From positions 1-21,339 of IMG/VR virus record IMGVR_UViG_3300036846_000664: 21,339 bases of DNA, one strand, 5' to 3'. The translations under genes were made by a program, and so were the position numbers. This document shows positions 14,861 through 20,727 of the stretch, piece by piece. The DNA comes from a virus. The number at the start of each line of letters is the position of its first letter. Position 1 is the first letter of the stretch. A model generated the notes under the pieces. It was given only the letters and a program-made list of their open reading frames with translations. It was not told where the DNA came from and made no database searches.

Positions 14861-14910
14861 AGATCGCCTGTACTATGGCCGTTCTAGCGATGCTCTAGGG
14901 AGGTCGGATT

Positions 14911-16053
14911 GTGGCGAATTGGGACGAGAAACGTGGCTGCTTCCGCATCGTCATCGACGTTTCGCGACCGGGCGAGCCTCGCCGGCGCAAGTACCGCGAC
15001 GTCCATGTGTCGAACACCCGCTCGGGCAAGAAGGCAGCCGAGCTGGCCGAGGCCAAACTGCGGGTCGAATTGGCTCTGGCGGCCGAGGCTGCCTGGCCCG
15101 GGGGGAGCGGCAAGGCCGTCACGTTCGGCTCCTACGCCGCCGACTGGATCGAGCGCAAAGCGGGCTCGTGGAGTCCCAAGACGGTCAAGGAGACCCGCTA
15201 CGCCCTGCGGCGCTACATCCTGCCCACCCTCGGCAATACGGCACTCGATGAGGTCAGCCCGGCCCAGATCGAGCGGCTCTATGCCCAGTGGGGTGCGGAC
15301 AAGCGCTCCGCCTCGGCCCGGCGGCGCTGGCACGGCACGATCCGCACGATCTTCGCCGACGCCGAGCGCCTGGGCGAGCTGCGCCGGCCCAACCCGATGC
15401 TCAGGGTCAGCCCGGCCGGGGGGCGAGCCCCCGAACGGCGGATCCCGACCCCAGAGGAGCTCCGGGCCATCATCGACGCGGTCCGCAGTCCCCTGGCCAC
15501 CACGTTCTTCGAGCTCGCCGCGTCCAGCGCGGCCCGGCGGGGCTCGGTCATCGCCCTGCGCTGGCGTGACGTCGACCTCGAGGTGGGCCGGGTCTCCTTC
15601 ATCGAGGCCGCCACCGAGGGCGAGGACGGTCTCGTGGTGCTCAAGGAGAACAAGGGGGGCCGGGTCTACGCCGTCGGGATCGCCGGCCGGGCCCTCGAGG
15701 CGCTGCGCCAGGAGCACCGTCGCGCCGCCGAGAGGACGCTGGCCCTCGGGATGTCAGGAGGTTTGGACAATCTGTTCATCTTCTCGGGCGATGCGGGAGC
15801 GACCCATCTCAATGTGAGCTGGCCCAGCCACCAGTTCCACGAGGCCTGCAAGCGGGCCGGGGTGAGCGGGGCCCACCTCCACGACCTGCGTCACTTCGCC
15901 GCCAGTCGCATGCTCTCGGCTGGCATCCCGACCCGCAACGTGGCCGACCGTCTCGGCTGCACCGAGGGCAACGTGATCCGCACCTATTCGCACCGTGTTC
16001 CCAGCCCCGAGGACGCCCGGGCCACCGAGGTCATGGCGGCCGTGCTGGGTTAG
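14911..16053 (+). CDS. int: Tyrosine site-specific integrase
   Basis: This is a 380-residue phage integrase that recombines attP with a host tRNA-Gly gene. The N-terminal arm-binding part is about residues 1-65 (WDEKRGCFRIVIDVSRPG). The core-binding SAM-like domain covers 70-165 (SYAADWIERKAGSWSPKTVK). The catalytic domain follows, with probable residues Arg209 (AARRGS), Lys245 (LKENKGGR), His324 and Arg327 (HDLRH) and the nucleophile Tyr359 (RTYSH). The conserved 'LGH' position is Cys350 here (RLGCTEGN). GTG 14911 is chosen for the AGGGAGG seven bases upstream. It stands directly right of its proposed attP. Confidence 0.95.
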   Translation: MANWDEKRGCFRIVIDVSRPGEPRRRKYRDVHVSNTRSGKKAAELAEAKLRVELALAAEAAWPGGSGKAVTFGSYAADWIERKAGSWSPKTVKETRYALRRYILPTLGNTALDEVSPAQIERLYAQWGADKRSASARRRWHGTIRTIFADAERLGELRRPNPMLRVSPAGGRAPERRIPTPEELRAIIDAVRSPLATTFFELAASSAARRGSVIALRWRDVDLEVGRVSFIEAATEGEDGLVVLKENKGGRVYAVGIAGRALEALRQEHRRAAERTLALGMSGGLDNLFIFSGDAGATHLNVSWPSHQFHEACKRAGVSGAHLHDLRHFAASRMLSAGIPTRNVADRLGCTEGNVIRTYSHRVPSPEDARATEVMAAVLG

Positions 16054-16089
16054 TGCATCAAGAAGGCAAGGATTTCTGACGTTGTCCTA

Positions 16090-16125
16090 TTGATGTCCTA
16101 GCGGGTGGAGGTTTATCTATATATA
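16090..16125 (+). promoter_or_regulatory. Promoter-like AT-rich segment before the HTH gene
   Basis: TTGATG (16090-16095) and TATCTA (16114-16119) are 18 bases apart, inside the only AT-rich patch of this region (TTTATCTATATATA). The segment lies between integrase and the HTH regulator, which are otherwise separated by 143 bases. The -10 match is poor, so this marks a likely promoter zone and not an exact site. Confidence 0.35.
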
Positions 16126-16181
16126 CCGGGGTGGGAGATGTCGGTGGGGGAAACCCTCAGAAATGGGGCTTTCTCTCCTAG

Positions 16182-16196
16182 CACCGGATGTAGGTG
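16182..16196. promoter_or_regulatory. Operator-like 15-mer, copy 2, at HTH gene start
   Basis: CACCGGATGTAGGTG is the exact reverse complement of the 14527-14541 element. It touches the ATG at 16197, so a protein bound here would block either initiation of transcription from a short leader or elongation from the upstream promoter zone. Autoregulation by the encoded HTH protein is the simplest reading. Confidence 0.5.
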
Positions 16197-16469
16197 ATGC
16201 ACGTGAGTTCGTATCAGCTGACCAAATCCGAGCGTAAGGCTATGGCCAAGCGACTTCAAGCTGCTCGGTTTCTGGCCAAAAAGACGGTCAGGGGAACCGC
16301 CGACGAGATGGGTGTGGCCCCCGCCAGCATTAGCCAGTGGCTCTCGGGCACGGTTCCGGTGCCTGAAAGCCGGGCCCGCCTGGCCGAGATTTACGGGGTC
16401 CCCGAGGAGGTCCTCTTCGCCGAGGTCATCGCCCACGAGGCCGAGGCCCGCAAACTCCTCAGCGCGTGA
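16197..16469 (+). CDS. Cro/C1-type helix-turn-helix regulator
   Basis: A protein of about 90 residues with a single XRE-type HTH. Helices run KSERKAMAKRLQAARFLAKK, then TVRGTADEMGVAPASISQWLSGT (helix 2-turn-recognition helix) and SRARLAEIYGVPEEVLF. It lacks a dimerisation or cleavage domain like that of lambda CI, so it is closer in size to Cro or to a minimal actinophage repressor. ATG 16197 is used here; GTG 16194 and GTG 16203 are alternatives, the last with AGGTG six bases upstream. The gene is followed by an excisionase-like gene in a GTGA overlap, and an operator-like element lies at its start. Confidence 0.8.
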   Translation: MHVSSYQLTKSERKAMAKRLQAARFLAKKTVRGTADEMGVAPASISQWLSGTVPVPESRARLAEIYGVPEEVLFAEVIAHEAEARKLLSA

Positions 16470-16735
16470 GCGACGCCCTGCTCGATGCCATCGAGCGGGC
16501 CATCGAGGAAGCCCTCGAGCACAGCCTCCCGGGCGTCGTCGATCGGCTCGTCGAGGTCGGCGGTCCCCGCGCCTACTCGGTGCTCGACGTGGCCGAGCGC
16601 CTCAATCTCTCCGAACCCAGCGTTCGCCGGCTCATAGCGGCCGGCTACATCCAGACGGTTCCCCACCTCAACCCGACACGGATCGCCGCCAGCGAACTGG
16701 ATGAGTTCCTCTCCAAAAAAGCCACGGAGCGGTGA
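16466..16735 (+). CDS. Excisionase-like winged HTH protein
   Basis: An 89-residue protein starts at a GTG overlapping the previous stop. The C-terminal half is a MerR-like/HTH_17 DNA-binding domain: YSVLDVAERLNLSEPSVRRLIAAGYIQ, then a wing PHLNPTRIAASELDEFLSKK. This form is typical of phage excisionases. The N-terminal 30 residues are an acidic amphipathic helix (LLDAIERAIEEALEHSL) that may mediate self-association. Proximity to integrase supports a role in directing excision, but a general transcription factor is possible. Confidence 0.7.
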   Translation: MSDALLDAIERAIEEALEHSLPGVVDRLVEVGGPRAYSVLDVAERLNLSEPSVRRLIAAGYIQTVPHLNPTRIAASELDEFLSKKATER

Positions 16736-16756
16736 CCACAAATGACGAGGAGGACC

Positions 16757-17050
16757 ATGCCCGTGAACCCTGACAACCAGCTCGAGTTCGACGAAGAGGT
16801 CGTCAACGACGCCGAGCTCGAGAAGGCTCTCGAGCAGCGCGAGAAGCGCAAGGCGTCACGCAATGCGCTCGCCGCCGAGTTCAAAGAGGCCGACGACAAG
16901 GCCAAGGCGCTCATCGCCGGTATCGAGCTCGAGCCCGACACGACGGTGCGCTGCGGGCGTTTCAAGATCACTCGGTCCCACGTCGAGGGCCGCTCGGTCT
17001 CCTTCGAGACCGAGTCAACCAATCGGTTGTCGATCACTGCGGACTCGTGA
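16757..17050 (+). CDS. Conserved-looking phage protein, helical N-terminus
   Basis: The product is about 97 residues. An acidic start (DNQLEFDEEVVNDAELEKAL) leads into a charged coiled-coil-like helix (EKRKASRNALAAEFKEADDKAKALI) and a small strand-rich end (VRCGRFKITRSHVEGRSVSFET). ATG 16757 has AGGAGG just three bases upstream; GTG 16763 would have better spacing and ATG 16742 has none. It overlaps the next gene in GTGA. I do not recognise the family. Pairing with the next gene suggests a recombination or DNA-transaction role, by context only. Confidence 0.6.
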   Translation: MPVNPDNQLEFDEEVVNDAELEKALEQREKRKASRNALAAEFKEADDKAKALIAGIELEPDTTVRCGRFKITRSHVEGRSVSFETESTNRLSITADS

Positions 17051-17781
17051 GCGTCATCGACCAAAGCACCGGCGAGATCGTCCCCATCGCCCGCCCCGGC
17101 TTACTCACCGCGGCGCCGGTGGCCGACGCCCTGGCCCTACAGCGCACCTTCCACGAGTTGTGCACAGCTCTGCTCGACCGCTCGGACTATCAACGGATCG
17201 GAGCCACCGAGTTCAAGAAGAAGTCGGCGTGGCGCAAGCTGGCCGCCGCCTTCAATGTGTCCGACACCATCGTCGAGCGGAACTACGAGCGCGATAACGA
17301 CGGCCGCATCATCCGCTGCGAAGTCCTGGTTCTCGCCACCGCCCCCAATGGCCGCAGCACCGAGGGCATGGGGCTGGCCTCGATCTACGAGCGCAAGTTC
17401 TCCAACCCCGAGCACGACATCCCGGCCACCGCGCACACCCGGGCCAAGAACCGCGCCTTCGCCGACCTCTTCGGCCTGGGCGAGGTCTCGGCCGAGGAGA
17501 TGACCGACGAGCCCCGCCCGCCGGTGGTCAGGCGTGCGCCGGCGGCCCGCAAGTCCAAGAGGCCGGAACCGACCCCACCACCGGGGACCGTCGACCTGGC
17601 CACCGTGCTGGGCGACATGACCCAGCGCCAACGTGACGACTTCCGCTCATGGCGCAAGGCGAAGGGCTGGGATTGGCCGCCCGCCGACGTCGACCAGCTC
17701 TCAGCCATGGCGCTCGAGGTCGACCGCTTGCTCGCCGTCGAAGCCGAGGAGCACGACACCTACGACGGTCCCGACGAGTGA
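17047..17781 (+). CDS. Possible single-strand annealing (Rad52-like) recombination protein
   Basis: A 244-residue protein with a conserved-looking core at residues 30-150. YQRIGATEFKKKSAWRKLAAAF is followed by strands (RCEVLVLATAPNGRSTEGMG) and ERKFSNPEHDIPATAHTRAKNRAFADLFG. A short helix, a beta hairpin and then a helix carrying T-A-x-x-R-A-x-x-x-x-FG is the general plan of Rad52-type annealing proteins, but no diagnostic motif was matched. A basic Pro-rich linker leads to a small C-terminal helical domain (MTQRQRDDFRSWRKAKGWDW). A VRR-NUC nuclease further downstream would be a natural partner. Treat the function as inference. Confidence 0.45.
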   Translation: MSVIDQSTGEIVPIARPGLLTAAPVADALALQRTFHELCTALLDRSDYQRIGATEFKKKSAWRKLAAAFNVSDTIVERNYERDNDGRIIRCEVLVLATAPNGRSTEGMGLASIYERKFSNPEHDIPATAHTRAKNRAFADLFGLGEVSAEEMTDEPRPPVVRRAPAARKSKRPEPTPPPGTVDLATVLGDMTQRQRDDFRSWRKAKGWDWPPADVDQLSAMALEVDRLLAVEAEEHDTYDGPDE

Positions 17782-17957
17782 CGACCTGCCAGGTCCTACC
17801 GAGCTGGACGGCCCACCCGTGCCCGGGTGAAGCCTGCGCGACGTGGGTCCACCACGGCAACGTCAGCGTGCCTGTGTGCGAACAGCACGCGTCCCTATTG
17901 CGTCAGGGCAGTTGCACGGTGATCTCAGACGACGAGGAGGCGCCCTTGGACGACTGA
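17778..17957 (+). CDS. Small Cys/His-rich putative zinc-binding protein
   Basis: A 59-residue protein starts in a GTGA overlap. It has four Cys and several His in a zinc-ribbon-like order (TCQVLPSWTAHPCPGEACATW, then VCEQHASLLRQG), and an acidic tail. Such micro zinc proteins are frequent in early regions of actinophages. Function unknown; nucleic acid or protein binding is plausible. Confidence 0.65.
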   Translation: MTTCQVLPSWTAHPCPGEACATWVHHGNVSVPVCEQHASLLRQGSCTVISDDEEAPLDD

Positions 17958-17985
17958 GCCCACCCGCCCTCGACGAGAGGAGGCC

Positions 17986-18450
17986 ATGCGCCCCCGTACC
18001 GCCGTTTTGCTTTGTCTCACCGTTCTCCTGACTGGAGTTCCGCTGTGGATCACCTTGACAACGAATCCGAGTCCACCCTCACTGAGGACCAGCTTCGCCG
18101 GAACCTCGAGGCCCTTAGCCGAATTGTTGCCGACCTCGTGGACGACGTCGACGACGCTGTCGTCACCCTCGCCTGTCTCGACGCCAAGCTTGCCGCCCTC
18201 GCCGCCGGTGACTACGCCGAGCTATGACCACCGCTGGGACGCCGTGGCGACGTGTGAAGAGGGAGGCTGGGTCGGAGCAGCCGGAGCCCGTTATCCGGAT
18301 TCTCTGGGCATCTCAGCGGCCAACTGGAGCGCATATGGGGGAGGAGACGACCTCTCACCCGCCGCTCAGGTTGCTGTGGCCGAACGCATTGAGGCAGCTG
18401 GAGGTCTGGCGGGCTTCGTTCCCGACCAGCACGGCTGCGCCGCCTGGTGA
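17986..18450 (+). CDS. Secreted Rpf-like muralytic protein
   Basis: A 154-residue protein with GAGAGG/AGGAGG before its ATG. Residues 1-25 (RPRTAVLLCLTVLLTGVPLW) are a signal peptide or membrane anchor. Residues 27-79 are a Ser/Thr/Pro linker. Residues 80-154 resemble the resuscitation-promoting factor/transglycosylase fold: YDHRWDAVATCEEGGWVG with the probable catalytic Glu91, LGISAANWSAYGG, SPAAQVAVAERI and a final Cys151 that can pair with Cys90. Rpf enzymes cleave peptidoglycan and can wake dormant actinobacteria. It lies in the early/lysogenic region, far from the endolysin, so it may act on the host wall during infection or lysogeny. Its linker is dual coding. Confidence 0.8.
   Translation: MRPRTAVLLCLTVLLTGVPLWITLTTNPSPPSLRTSFAGTSRPLAELLPTSWTTSTTLSSPSPVSTPSLPPSPPVTTPSYDHRWDAVATCEEGGWVGAAGARYPDSLGISAANWSAYGGGDDLSPAAQVAVAERIEAAGGLAGFVPDQHGCAAW
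18045..18227 (+). CDS. Nested gene in linker of Rpf-like gene, acidic helical protein
   Basis: A 60-residue frame lies entirely within 17986-18450 in another frame. GTG 18045 has TGGAG seven bases upstream. The product, DHLDNESESTLTEDQLRRNL then EALSRIVADLVDDVDDAVVT and LACLDAKLAALAAGDYAEL, is a coherent acidic amphipathic helix pair, not the Arg/Pro-rich text of a shadow frame. By hand count 46 of 60 third positions are G or C. It ends exactly where the Rpf-like domain begins. Both frames look selected. It may regulate the Rpf-like protein or be an independent DNA-metabolism helper. Function unknown. Confidence 0.6.
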   Translation: MDHLDNESESTLTEDQLRRNLEALSRIVADLVDDVDDAVVTLACLDAKLAALAAGDYAEL

Positions 18451-18453
18451 GCC

Positions 18454-18612
18454 ATGAGGTGCCCGGTGTGCCACACCGATCTCGAACCGGTGCTGGTGGT
18501 CCATGACGCCGCCGGGGCGCCCACCCTCGAAGCATGGAGCCGCGAAGCGTGGAGCGAAGCCGAAGGGGCCGCCCTGCTCCGTGAAGCCGAGCATCGGGAG
18601 AACCTCGAGTGA
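18454..18612 (+). CDS. 52-residue protein with CPxC zinc knuckle
   Basis: The ATG lies three bases after the previous stop. The protein begins MRCPVCHTDLEP, a CPxC-type knuckle with a nearby His, and ends in a charged helix (AWSREAWSEAEGAALLREAE) with an internal near-repeat of EAWSRE/EAWSEA. It overlaps the next gene in ATGA fashion. Small zinc-knuckle proteins of this kind are common early phage genes. No function can be assigned. Confidence 0.6.
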   Translation: MRCPVCHTDLEPVLVVHDAAGAPTLEAWSREAWSEAEGAALLREAEHRENLE

Positions 18613-19163
18613 TGAGCATCCGCGCCATGGCCGCGGTGTGGGAGTACTCGAGCACGGAGGGCGCCGCTCTCCTGGTGGCGCTGGCCCTGGCCGATCACGC
18701 GAACGCCGATGATCTCTGCTGGCCGTCCCAACTCCGCATAGCGCGCCAGTGCCGGGTGTCAAAGTCCACGGTGCAGCGCTGTATCGGGGAACTCGCGAAA
18801 GCCCGCGAGATCACCCGGGTGGAGATCGGCAACGGCCGCGGGAAGACCACGGTCTACCGAATCACCCTTGTGGATAACCTGGGTAGCACCGGCATAAAGG
18901 GCCCGATGGTAGGGCCCTTTAGTGACCCTAAAGGTACCGGCCTGCGCGCAGAAAGGGCCCGATCTGCGCGCTTAAAGGGTGTCACTGGTGACGCACAAAC
19001 CGTAAGGAACCGTAAAGAACCGCGCGACGTGAATCCGGGGCTTGTGGATGACGACGACCCGGATCTGACGCCCCCCGATGCCGTCACCGCCCGCGTGGCC
19101 GCCATCCGCGAAGCCGTTCGCCACCACCCCGCCGGCCTCGAGCTACTCGAGGAAGGGGAGTGA
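18612..19163 (+). CDS. Winged-helix replication initiator-like protein
   Basis: A 183-residue protein. The N-terminal domain (residues 1-88) is a helix-turn-helix of the HTH_36/phage initiator type: ALLVALALADHANADDLCWPS, RIARQCRVSKSTVQRCIGELAKAREI and a wing GKTTVYRITLVD. Residues 90-145 are a charged, low-structure linker. The C-terminal part has a short helix (AVTARVAAIREAVRHH). This matches lambda O-like or replisome-organiser proteins that bind the origin and recruit the host helicase. The linker-coding DNA is repeat-rich (separate entry). No helicase or primase gene follows. ATG 18612 is preferred over GTG 18609. Confidence 0.7.
   Translation: MSIRAMAAVWEYSSTEGAALLVALALADHANADDLCWPSQLRIARQCRVSKSTVQRCIGELAKAREITRVEIGNGRGKTTVYRITLVDNLGSTGIKGPMVGPFSDPKGTGLRAERARSARLKGVTGDAQTVRNRKEPRDVNPGLVDDDDPDLTPPDAVTARVAAIREAVRHHPAGLELLEEGE
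18895..19021. repeat. Repeat cluster in initiator gene, candidate origin of replication
   Basis: Within the linker-coding part of the initiator gene lie a perfect 10-bp inverted repeat (TAAAGGGCCC 18895-18904, GGGCCCTTTA 18912-18921) and further copies of AAAGG(G) at 18930, 18952 and 18974. There is a second AAAGGGCCCGAT at 18952, a 10-bp palindrome CTGCGCGCAG (18941-18950), GTCACTGGTGAC (18981-18992), and a tandem 10-mer ACCGTAA(G/A)GA at 18999-19018. Iterons inside the initiator gene are the lambda-type origin layout. Confidence 0.5.
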
Positions 19164-19175
19164 CGTGAAAGGTGA

Positions 19176-19230
19176 CCCGCCGAGCGCCGGGCTGAACAAG
19201 GTGTCCCGTCGCCCGACGGGCTGAACAAGG
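19176..19230 (+). repeat. Two 29-bp-spaced hairpin repeats before ParB-like gene
   Basis: CCCG-N8-CGGGCTGAACAAGG occurs twice, at 19176-19201 and 19205-19230, exactly 29 bases apart. The 14-base right half is identical in both. The second copy forms a 6-bp stem (CCCGTC/GACGGG) with a GCCC loop. The end of the second copy supplies the AAGGAG ribosome site of the next gene, so the repeat may affect its translation or mark a recombination joint. Confidence 0.6.
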
Positions 19231-19240
19231 AGAGTAACGA

Positions 19241-20143
19241 ATGAGTGATTCAGCACGAACAGATGATTGGCCCGGAGATGATGACACTTCACCGGTTGAG
19301 GCAATCCAGCAATGTGCACTTGAATTGGATCATCGGTTCTATCTAGTCGACATGACCCCAAACCTGGCCGCGCTCATCCTGGGGATTAATCACCAGAACC
19401 GTAAGATCAAGTCGGGCCGTCTCAGCACCTATGCAAGGGATATGGCAAATGGCAGATGGCGGCTGAGTCCTCAGCCCATTGTGCTTAGCGACACGACGCT
19501 ATGGGATGGGCAGCACCGTCTGAGGGCGGTAATCGTGGCGAAGGTCACTATCCCGCTGATCGTGGTAATCACGACTGACGAACTCTGGCAGGACGTGCTG
19601 CAGGTGGTCGACACGGGCGCGTCTCGTACGCTCTATGACGTTCTCTATATGCTCGGCGTAGATAACGCGTCTCTCGTCGCTTCCGCTGTGAAGCAAAGTC
19701 TCGTGTTCACCTACCATGACGCTTCGGCAACGCTGCCGCATCCTCCGGCGTCGTGGTCGCGTTCGGAACAAATGGACTACTGGGAGGAAAACAAAGAGCT
19801 ATTCGCCTACGTGGCCGCCCTCGCGAAAGAACGAGGAGCACGTTTGGGAATCAGCCGAGATAAGTGGGCCGGGCTCCATGCTCGACTACGCCTGCTGAAT
19901 CCAGAATTCGCAGATCAATTCATGCAACGGTTGATGGACGTTCCGAGCGAAGAAGACGGGTTCCATTCTCTGCGGGCCTACCTGTTGAACCAGGAAGCGA
20001 ACCTTCGGACCGTGAAAGAGCATCAGTTCGTGCAGGTTGTCGCGAAGGTGTGGAATGCGTGGATTGCTGGTGAAATTGCAACCGTCAAACTCATTAAGTA
20101 TCTCCCCGACCAGCGGGTCGGATTCAATCTGCCGCCCGCGTGA
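19241..20143 (+). CDS. ParB/sulfiredoxin-like domain protein
   Basis: A 300-residue protein. Residues 50-110 hold a ParB/Srx-type fold: HQNRKIKSGRLSTYARDMAN, GRWRLSPQPIVLSDTTLWDG, then QHRLRAVIVAKVTIPLIVVI. The DGQHR motif (89-93) is the signature of this nucleotide-binding or nuclease fold. The remaining 190 residues are helical (WEENKELFAYVAALAKERGA, FADQFMQRLMDVP) and do not resemble a partition-protein HTH. Codon use is visibly less GC-rich than its neighbours (many GCA, AAT, GAT, CTA), suggesting recent acquisition. AAGGAGAG stands six bases before the ATG. A DNA-modifying or regulatory role is more likely than plasmid partition, as no ParA is present. Confidence 0.8.
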   Translation: MSDSARTDDWPGDDDTSPVEAIQQCALELDHRFYLVDMTPNLAALILGINHQNRKIKSGRLSTYARDMANGRWRLSPQPIVLSDTTLWDGQHRLRAVIVAKVTIPLIVVITTDELWQDVLQVVDTGASRTLYDVLYMLGVDNASLVASAVKQSLVFTYHDASATLPHPPASWSRSEQMDYWEENKELFAYVAALAKERGARLGISRDKWAGLHARLRLLNPEFADQFMQRLMDVPSEEDGFHSLRAYLLNQEANLRTVKEHQFVQVVAKVWNAWIAGEIATVKLIKYLPDQRVGFNLPPA

Positions 20144-20253
20144 GAACCAGGTGTCAACGCCGGGTTGACAGCGAGCGGGAAGCGCTCGAGCAACTGGCCG
20201 AGCATGTGGACGAGGCCGAGTCCCGGCGCCGGCACCCGAGCGCGCCGACGTGA
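20140..20253 (+). CDS. Very small charged protein
   Basis: A 37-residue frame starts at a GTG overlapping the ParB-like stop (GTGA) and ends in a GTGA overlap with the next frame. It is highly charged with one probable helix (SEREALEQLAEHVDEAESRR). Its main support is unbroken coupling with its neighbours and the return of GC-rich codons. Function unknown. Confidence 0.45.
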   Translation: MRTRCQRRVDSEREALEQLAEHVDEAESRRRHPSAPT

Positions 20254-20345
20254 CCAACTGCCCCTTCGACGGCGCCGACCTCACCGACGACGATGGCGCT
20301 TCGTGGCCGTACTGCCCGGTCTGTGGATACGAGCCCGACGAGTGA
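20250..20345 (+). CDS. 31-residue zinc-ribbon-like protein
   Basis: The frame runs from a GTGA overlap to another GTGA overlap. The peptide VTNCPFDGADLTDDDG then ASWPYCPVCGYEPDE carries CPxD and CPVCGY knuckles, with three Cys. It reads as a truncated zinc ribbon. Function unknown. Confidence 0.5.
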   Translation: MTNCPFDGADLTDDDGASWPYCPVCGYEPDE

Positions 20346-20650
20346 CGAGTTCCACTGTCCCGCTCCTCTCCGAGGCCGAGTGGCAGCGCCAGGTAATCGA
20401 ACTGGCCACCACCCTGCGCTGGGCCGAGTACCACGCTTACCTCTCGATCCGTTCCCCGCGGGGCTGGCCCGACCTGTCGCTTTGTCGCCCACCTCGGCTC
20501 GTCCTGGCCGAACTCAAGACTGACCGCAAGGCGTCCAAGCTCAGCCCGGCGCAAGAGCGCTGGGTCGACCTGCTCGGTCGTTGCCATGGTGTCGAGGTCT
20601 ACGTGTGGCGCCCGAGCGACATCGACGAGATCGTCGAGGTGTTGCGGTGA
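20342..20650 (+). CDS. VRR-NUC family nuclease
   Basis: A 102-residue protein of the PD-(D/E)xK-type VRR-NUC family. Residues 11-44 (EAEWQRQVIELATTLRWAEYHAYL, then SPRGWPDLSLCRPPRLV) contain Gly-Trp-Pro-Asp44, and AELKT (56-60) gives the Glu57-x-Lys59 pair. LSPAQERWVDLL and the closing VEVYVWRPSDIDEIVEVL complete the family pattern. Phage members act on branched or flap DNA during recombination and packaging. GTG 20342 is in a GTGA overlap. This is one of the clearest calls in the right arm. Confidence 0.9.
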   Translation: MTSSTVPLLSEAEWQRQVIELATTLRWAEYHAYLSIRSPRGWPDLSLCRPPRLVLAELKTDRKASKLSPAQERWVDLLGRCHGVEVYVWRPSDIDEIVEVLR

Positions 20651-20727
20651 CCGTCAACTATGGCGGCGCGGCACTGGTCTTCGTCTTGGCGCTGCTCGTG
20701 TTCGTCTTCGTGCTGGTCGGCACGTGA
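20647..20727 (+). CDS. 26-residue membrane peptide
   Basis: The GTGA-coupled frame encodes TVNYGGAALVFVLALLVFVF then VLVGT, a single membrane helix with almost no charge. Its strength is the lack of polar interruptions and the coupling on both sides. It could be a tiny holin-like or membrane-targeted protein, but no function is known. Confidence 0.5.
   Translation: MTVNYGGAALVFVLALLVFVFVLVGT

Larger units (their letters stand above)
14492..14910. other. 419-bp intergenic attP region
   Basis: There is no convincing gene here. In order it holds an operator-like 15-mer (14527-14541), a 7-bp inverted repeat (14594-14621), four upstream copies of GGAGCCA, the tRNA-derived core (14751-14795), three downstream copies of GGAGCCA and the integrase ribosome-binding site AGGGAGG (14897-14903). 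An open frame across the array only reflects the repeats and is not counted as a gene. Confidence 0.75.

Noticed and set aside
14621-14887. 88-residue open frame with repeated MEPT across attP
   Set aside because: The repeated residues are only the GGAGCCA array translated, it runs through the tRNA-derived core, and it has no ribosome site.
18224-18457. 77-residue frame starting ATGA after the nested gene
   Set aside because: It lies over the Rpf-like domain, whose motifs need the other frame, and its own product has no coherent pattern.
18895-18921. Rho-independent terminator at the GGGCCC inverted repeat
   Set aside because: No T-run follows and it lies inside an open gene; an origin or operator repeat fits better.
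19241-20143. Plasmid-type partition (ParB) gene implying a phage-plasmid
   Set aside because: No ParA, no clear centromere repeats, and no ParB-type HTH after the DGQHR domain; the integrase and attP already explain lysogeny.
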